Positions 61,701-64,000 of a DNA stretch of 64,000 nucleotides are shown here, piece by piece. A program made the position numbers and the translations under genes. The stretch is taken from contig NC_132894.1 of assembly GCF_030463535.1 (NCBI RefSeq), positions 15,769,433-15,833,432 of the forward strand, read 5' to 3'. This stretch comes from Salminus brasiliensis (lineage: Eukaryota; Chordata; Actinopteri; Characiformes; Bryconidae). The first letter of the stretch is position 1. Each line of letters begins with the position of its first letter. The notes beneath the pieces were generated by a model. The model ran no database searches. It was given only the letters and a program-made list of their open reading frames with translations, and was not told where the DNA came from.

Positions 61701-61934
61701 TGTATGCAGAGTGTGGGTCGTGTGATTTATATAAGCACCTCGGGGTTGGCCTCCTGGGCCTCCTCATTGTGGGAGAGGCGCAGCACTCGGCCGGAAGAGT
61801 TCAGGCTGACGTACACCTGCAGGCATGGATATCTGGAACTCTTCCAGCACTCCGAACCACAGCTGTAGCTGCAGTTAATCTCCGATATTATGCTGGAGTT
61901 TAACACTGTGCAACTCGACTCCTCTGTCCACACA
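58431..61934 (-). CDS. kcnmb2: BK channel beta-2 subunit, last two coding exons (partial)
   Basis: Regulatory beta subunit of the Ca2+- and voltage-activated K+ channel (Slo1/KCNMA1). Exons seen: 61739-61934 and 58431-58715, together about 159 residues of an expected 235. The first part of the extracellular loop reads VWTEESSCTVLNSS, with INCSYSCGSECW and YPCLQVYVSLNSSG. The second exon gives CFYVPKCRKD, the rest of the loop, then TM2 (SSLLWPTCTLVMGTLIVAMV) and the C-terminus LTQYLSILCEQISRIKR. Loop cysteines and four N-X-S/T sites are present. It is assigned to beta-2, not beta-3, from WTEES-C, SSGR and the short C-terminus. The first coding exon (ball domain and TM1) was not found and should lie right of 64000. 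Confidence 0.92.
58970..59235. repeat. Repeat with internal gggttccaggt duplications
   Basis: Built of diverged, partly inverted words around tgggttccaggtggg, gatgggacccatg and gtgggcaaccatatg, forming many short hairpins. This style of teleost dispersed repeat is familiar, but I cannot name the family. Confidence 0.45.
59540..60050. mobile_element. Probable non-autonomous DNA transposon
   Basis: The left end agggcattctctgg and the right end, read in reverse as agggcattttcacacc, form inverted repeats around a non-coding interior with direct and inverted ggtctcagt-type words. Possibly a hAT-like MITE. Borders approximate. Confidence 0.4.
61739..61934 (-). CDS. kcnmb2: kcnmb2 extracellular-loop exon
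   Basis: 196 nt: one base completing a split codon, then 65 codons from VWTEES to EANPE. Acceptor ccctcag; the donor gtgctt is weak but joins in phase 0 to the next exon to give NPECFYVPKC. A GA repeat abuts the acceptor. Confidence 0.9.
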
Positions 61935-61935
61935 C

Positions 61936-61939
<4 letters not shown>

Positions 61940-61988
<49 letters not shown>

Positions 61989-61990
61989 GA
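61940..61990 (+). repeat. (GA)n microsatellite
   Basis: GA run with one ggga interruption, on the minus strand a CT-rich tract directly upstream of the kcnmb2 acceptor at 61935-61937. It may serve as an extended polypyrimidine tract. Confidence 0.9.
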
Positions 61991-62195
61991 GTAATTTTGA
62001 GCATTAGGACCCTTAGTTTGGCTTTTTAGTCATATAATAAGACCATGTATCAGTCCAACAAGATAATAAATCAGAAACAATCTTGAGACATATTATGTTG
62101 TCTCTCGTTATATGTAGCACTGTTGTAGAATAACCATTAAAAACACCCTTCCTTCATCTGCGTGTGTATAGAATTATTTTATAACAAACACACTA

Positions 62196-62345
62196 TGTGA
62201 TGTTAGACAAGGCCGTGGGCCAGTGTGCTTATACGACGCTAGCGATGTTAGACAAGGCAGTGGCAGGCTTGTTTATGATGTTGGATGAGGCCCTTGCTGG
62301 TGGTAATGCCATGGTTTCAATGTTGGACGTTTTGGATGCTGTGTT
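62196..62345 (+). repeat. Degenerate tandem repeat
   Basis: The word gatgttagacaaggc recurs (62200, 62245) and in weaker form further on (gatgttggatgaggc, about 62278), suggesting a decayed repeat of roughly 35-50 bp unit. Confidence 0.4.
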
Positions 62346-64000
62346 TAGAAGTTAGTGGGTCGGCAAACTGCCTACATCGCTATCGCAATGTTAGTATGCT
62401 GGCTAATTGGCCTTGTCCAACTATTGTAACCTAGCACATCATTTTGAATTTTTGCGTGAATTCAAATATTTCCACTGTACCAGCAAATATCTGTTTAACC
62501 CTAGATGGCTATCCAAGCGTTGCAAAATTTGTACGATACCATGAGATAACGTCATGGCAAGTAATTAGCAAACTGTTGCTACAATTACTGTTGCTGAGAA
62601 AGCCAGTTCTCACAAACATTCACAAATGGGACAAAACAATGCCACAAAGTCATGTTACCCATCTATCATCCCTTTTCATGTCTTTTAACATTCAGAGGTC
62701 TCTCCACTGTCCAAATTCCTCTCCAATGTGTCTTCGCCCTCTTCTGATCTAAGAACTTTTCTTTTTCTTGGATTTTGTTTGTCAGATTTTTGCCTTTTTG
62801 ACTGTTCCTCGGCCATCTCTTCTTAACGATGCATGCAGTTCAAAATGCAGTCTCCCCTGCCCCTCTCCCCACTGCTGATTGACTGGAATAGTGTTGTGTG
62901 GCTTGACCCGATCCTTTTTTTTGTTTTCCATTTACAGAGCCAGGGCTGAGTGGGAACAACTGACTTTTTTGCCTAGCACCCAAACAGAACAGAGAGCTAG
63001 CGAACTATGAGCAAAGCATTAAAGTTCAAATACACTATAAAATAGTATACAGCATAATTAATTGCTCCTACGTAGTTAGTATTACATGTATGAAACTGTT
63101 TTTTACTTCACAAAGTCATCTATCCCTATAACATCTATTCCTAGTAACACTGTATACGCTAAGGTTACAGAGCACTATACCAAGTTCTGGTATACTCACA
63201 ACAGACTTTTTCAAAGTACATCTGGCAAAAACACAACAATGATGACAGAAGCACAATCAAACTGTCTGGCTACCAAAGACGTTTGATTACAGGTAGTGGA
63301 AATGAACACAAATCATCTTGGTACAATCAACTGCAGCATTGCTCTCCCACATCCCAAAACAGCATTTTCTCTTCAGTCTCATAACTATTTGAGGCAGTGC
63401 TTCACTTCAGTAAAAAGTGACCATGCCATGGCTTGTTCAAGGGATTTTCAATAAACTAGGTACTTTTGACCTAGGTACTAAGTAAAGTGTCCTGAAATGT
63501 CCTGTTTGTGAATCACTATTAGATGTAAGTAACAGTTTAAGCCTCTTAAGAATCCTTTATTCCTAAATATGACAATCAAGCACATTTAAAATTCTCCACT
63601 TATCCCCTTAACACTCCACAACTGGTGGGGTATTCTCTGGGAAATGAAGCTGGTAATAACACTTTTGGCCCACTTTCAGACTTTTTTAAGCTCTAAAAAC
63701 CTGACTGATACTGTATTAAGTGTCATAGGCACATTCCATTGTTGTCAGCATTGTTTTTTATGAACAACTGTCATCATGAGTCACACAAATTATATAATCT
63801 TGCTATGCATGTAATTACCTTGACTTAGGGAATATGCCAAGCTGTCATGCCGGGTCAGGCGTGGCAGGGAAAACAAGGAAACACTTGCAGGGATGAACAA
63901 TGCAAGACTTTAATGACAAACAGGGCAATGTAACAAGAAATAACTGAACAAAATATAACTAGGGGTGTACCAAACTAGCTTCCCCTGGGTGTCCGAACGG

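Larger units (their letters stand above)
58716..61738 (-). other. kcnmb2: Intron of kcnmb2
   Basis: About 3 kb between the two visible kcnmb2 exons. It contains the repeat at 58970-59235 and the probable DNA element at 59540-60050. No further exon seen. Confidence 0.75.
61935..64000 (-). other. kcnmb2: 5' part of kcnmb2 locus, presumed intron
   Basis: The upstream coding exon (FIW-type inactivation ball and TM1) was sought on the minus strand and not found, so this is read as intron. It holds a GA repeat (61940-61990), a degenerate tandem stretch (62196-62345) and otherwise nothing recognisable. Confidence 0.55.

Noticed and set aside
62000-64000. Search for the kcnmb2 first coding exon (ball domain and TM1) upstream of 61934
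   Set aside because: No minus-strand segment with a TM1-like hydrophobic stretch followed by a phase-matching donor was found, so the gene is called partial.

Overview
This is a vertebrate nuclear window, almost certainly from a ray-finned (teleost) fish. Genes are split by GT-AG introns, and the spacers hold Tc1/mariner, piggyBac-like, MITE, tRNA-SINE and LINE remnants of kinds common in teleosts, plus many CA, TA and GA microsatellites. The proteins are clear orthologues of human ones. Repeat types and CTAG/AGCT-rich intron sequence lean towards an otophysan (characin, catfish or electric fish), but I cannot name the species. I saw no prokaryotic, CRISPR, viral or toxin gene and no new multi-gene system.

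Layout, left to right. (1) 1-6931: inferred first intron of xxylt1, with a MITE pair, a Tc1 remnant and a SINE. (2) 6932-7435, minus: first coding exon of xxylt1; the rest of the gene lies outside to the left. (3) About 8100-10500: intergenic. (4) 14717-25741, minus: all 20 coding exons of pik3ca (1069 aa), with a probable 3'UTR of about 4 kb (10520-14716) and non-coding 5' exon(s) near 27.1 and 28.5-28.9 kb. (5) 28.5-30.0 kb: GC/CpG-rich head-to-head promoter region shared by pik3ca and zmat3. (6) 29.8-42.06 kb, plus: zmat3, with five zinc-finger-coding exons and a first exon that may itself be coding; 3'UTR to about 45.9 kb. (7) 45.9-58.4 kb: repeat-rich intergenic DNA with a perfect 102-bp palindrome, a LINE RT fragment and a 23-bp minisatellite. 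(8) 58431-61934, minus: the last two coding exons of kcnmb2; its first coding exon lies beyond the right edge.

The order kcnmb2 - zmat3 - pik3ca, with kcnmb2 and zmat3 convergent and zmat3 and pik3ca divergent, matches human 3q26.32. xxylt1, which is at 3q29 in human, sits on the 3' side of pik3ca where human has KCNMB3. The four genes share no single pathway: PI3K signalling, p53-linked RNA binding, BK-channel modulation and Notch O-glycan extension. Their proximity is conserved synteny, not an operon-like unit.

Exon borders come from reading splice sites and from comparison with human proteins recalled from memory. UTR ends, promoters and transposon limits are inferences.
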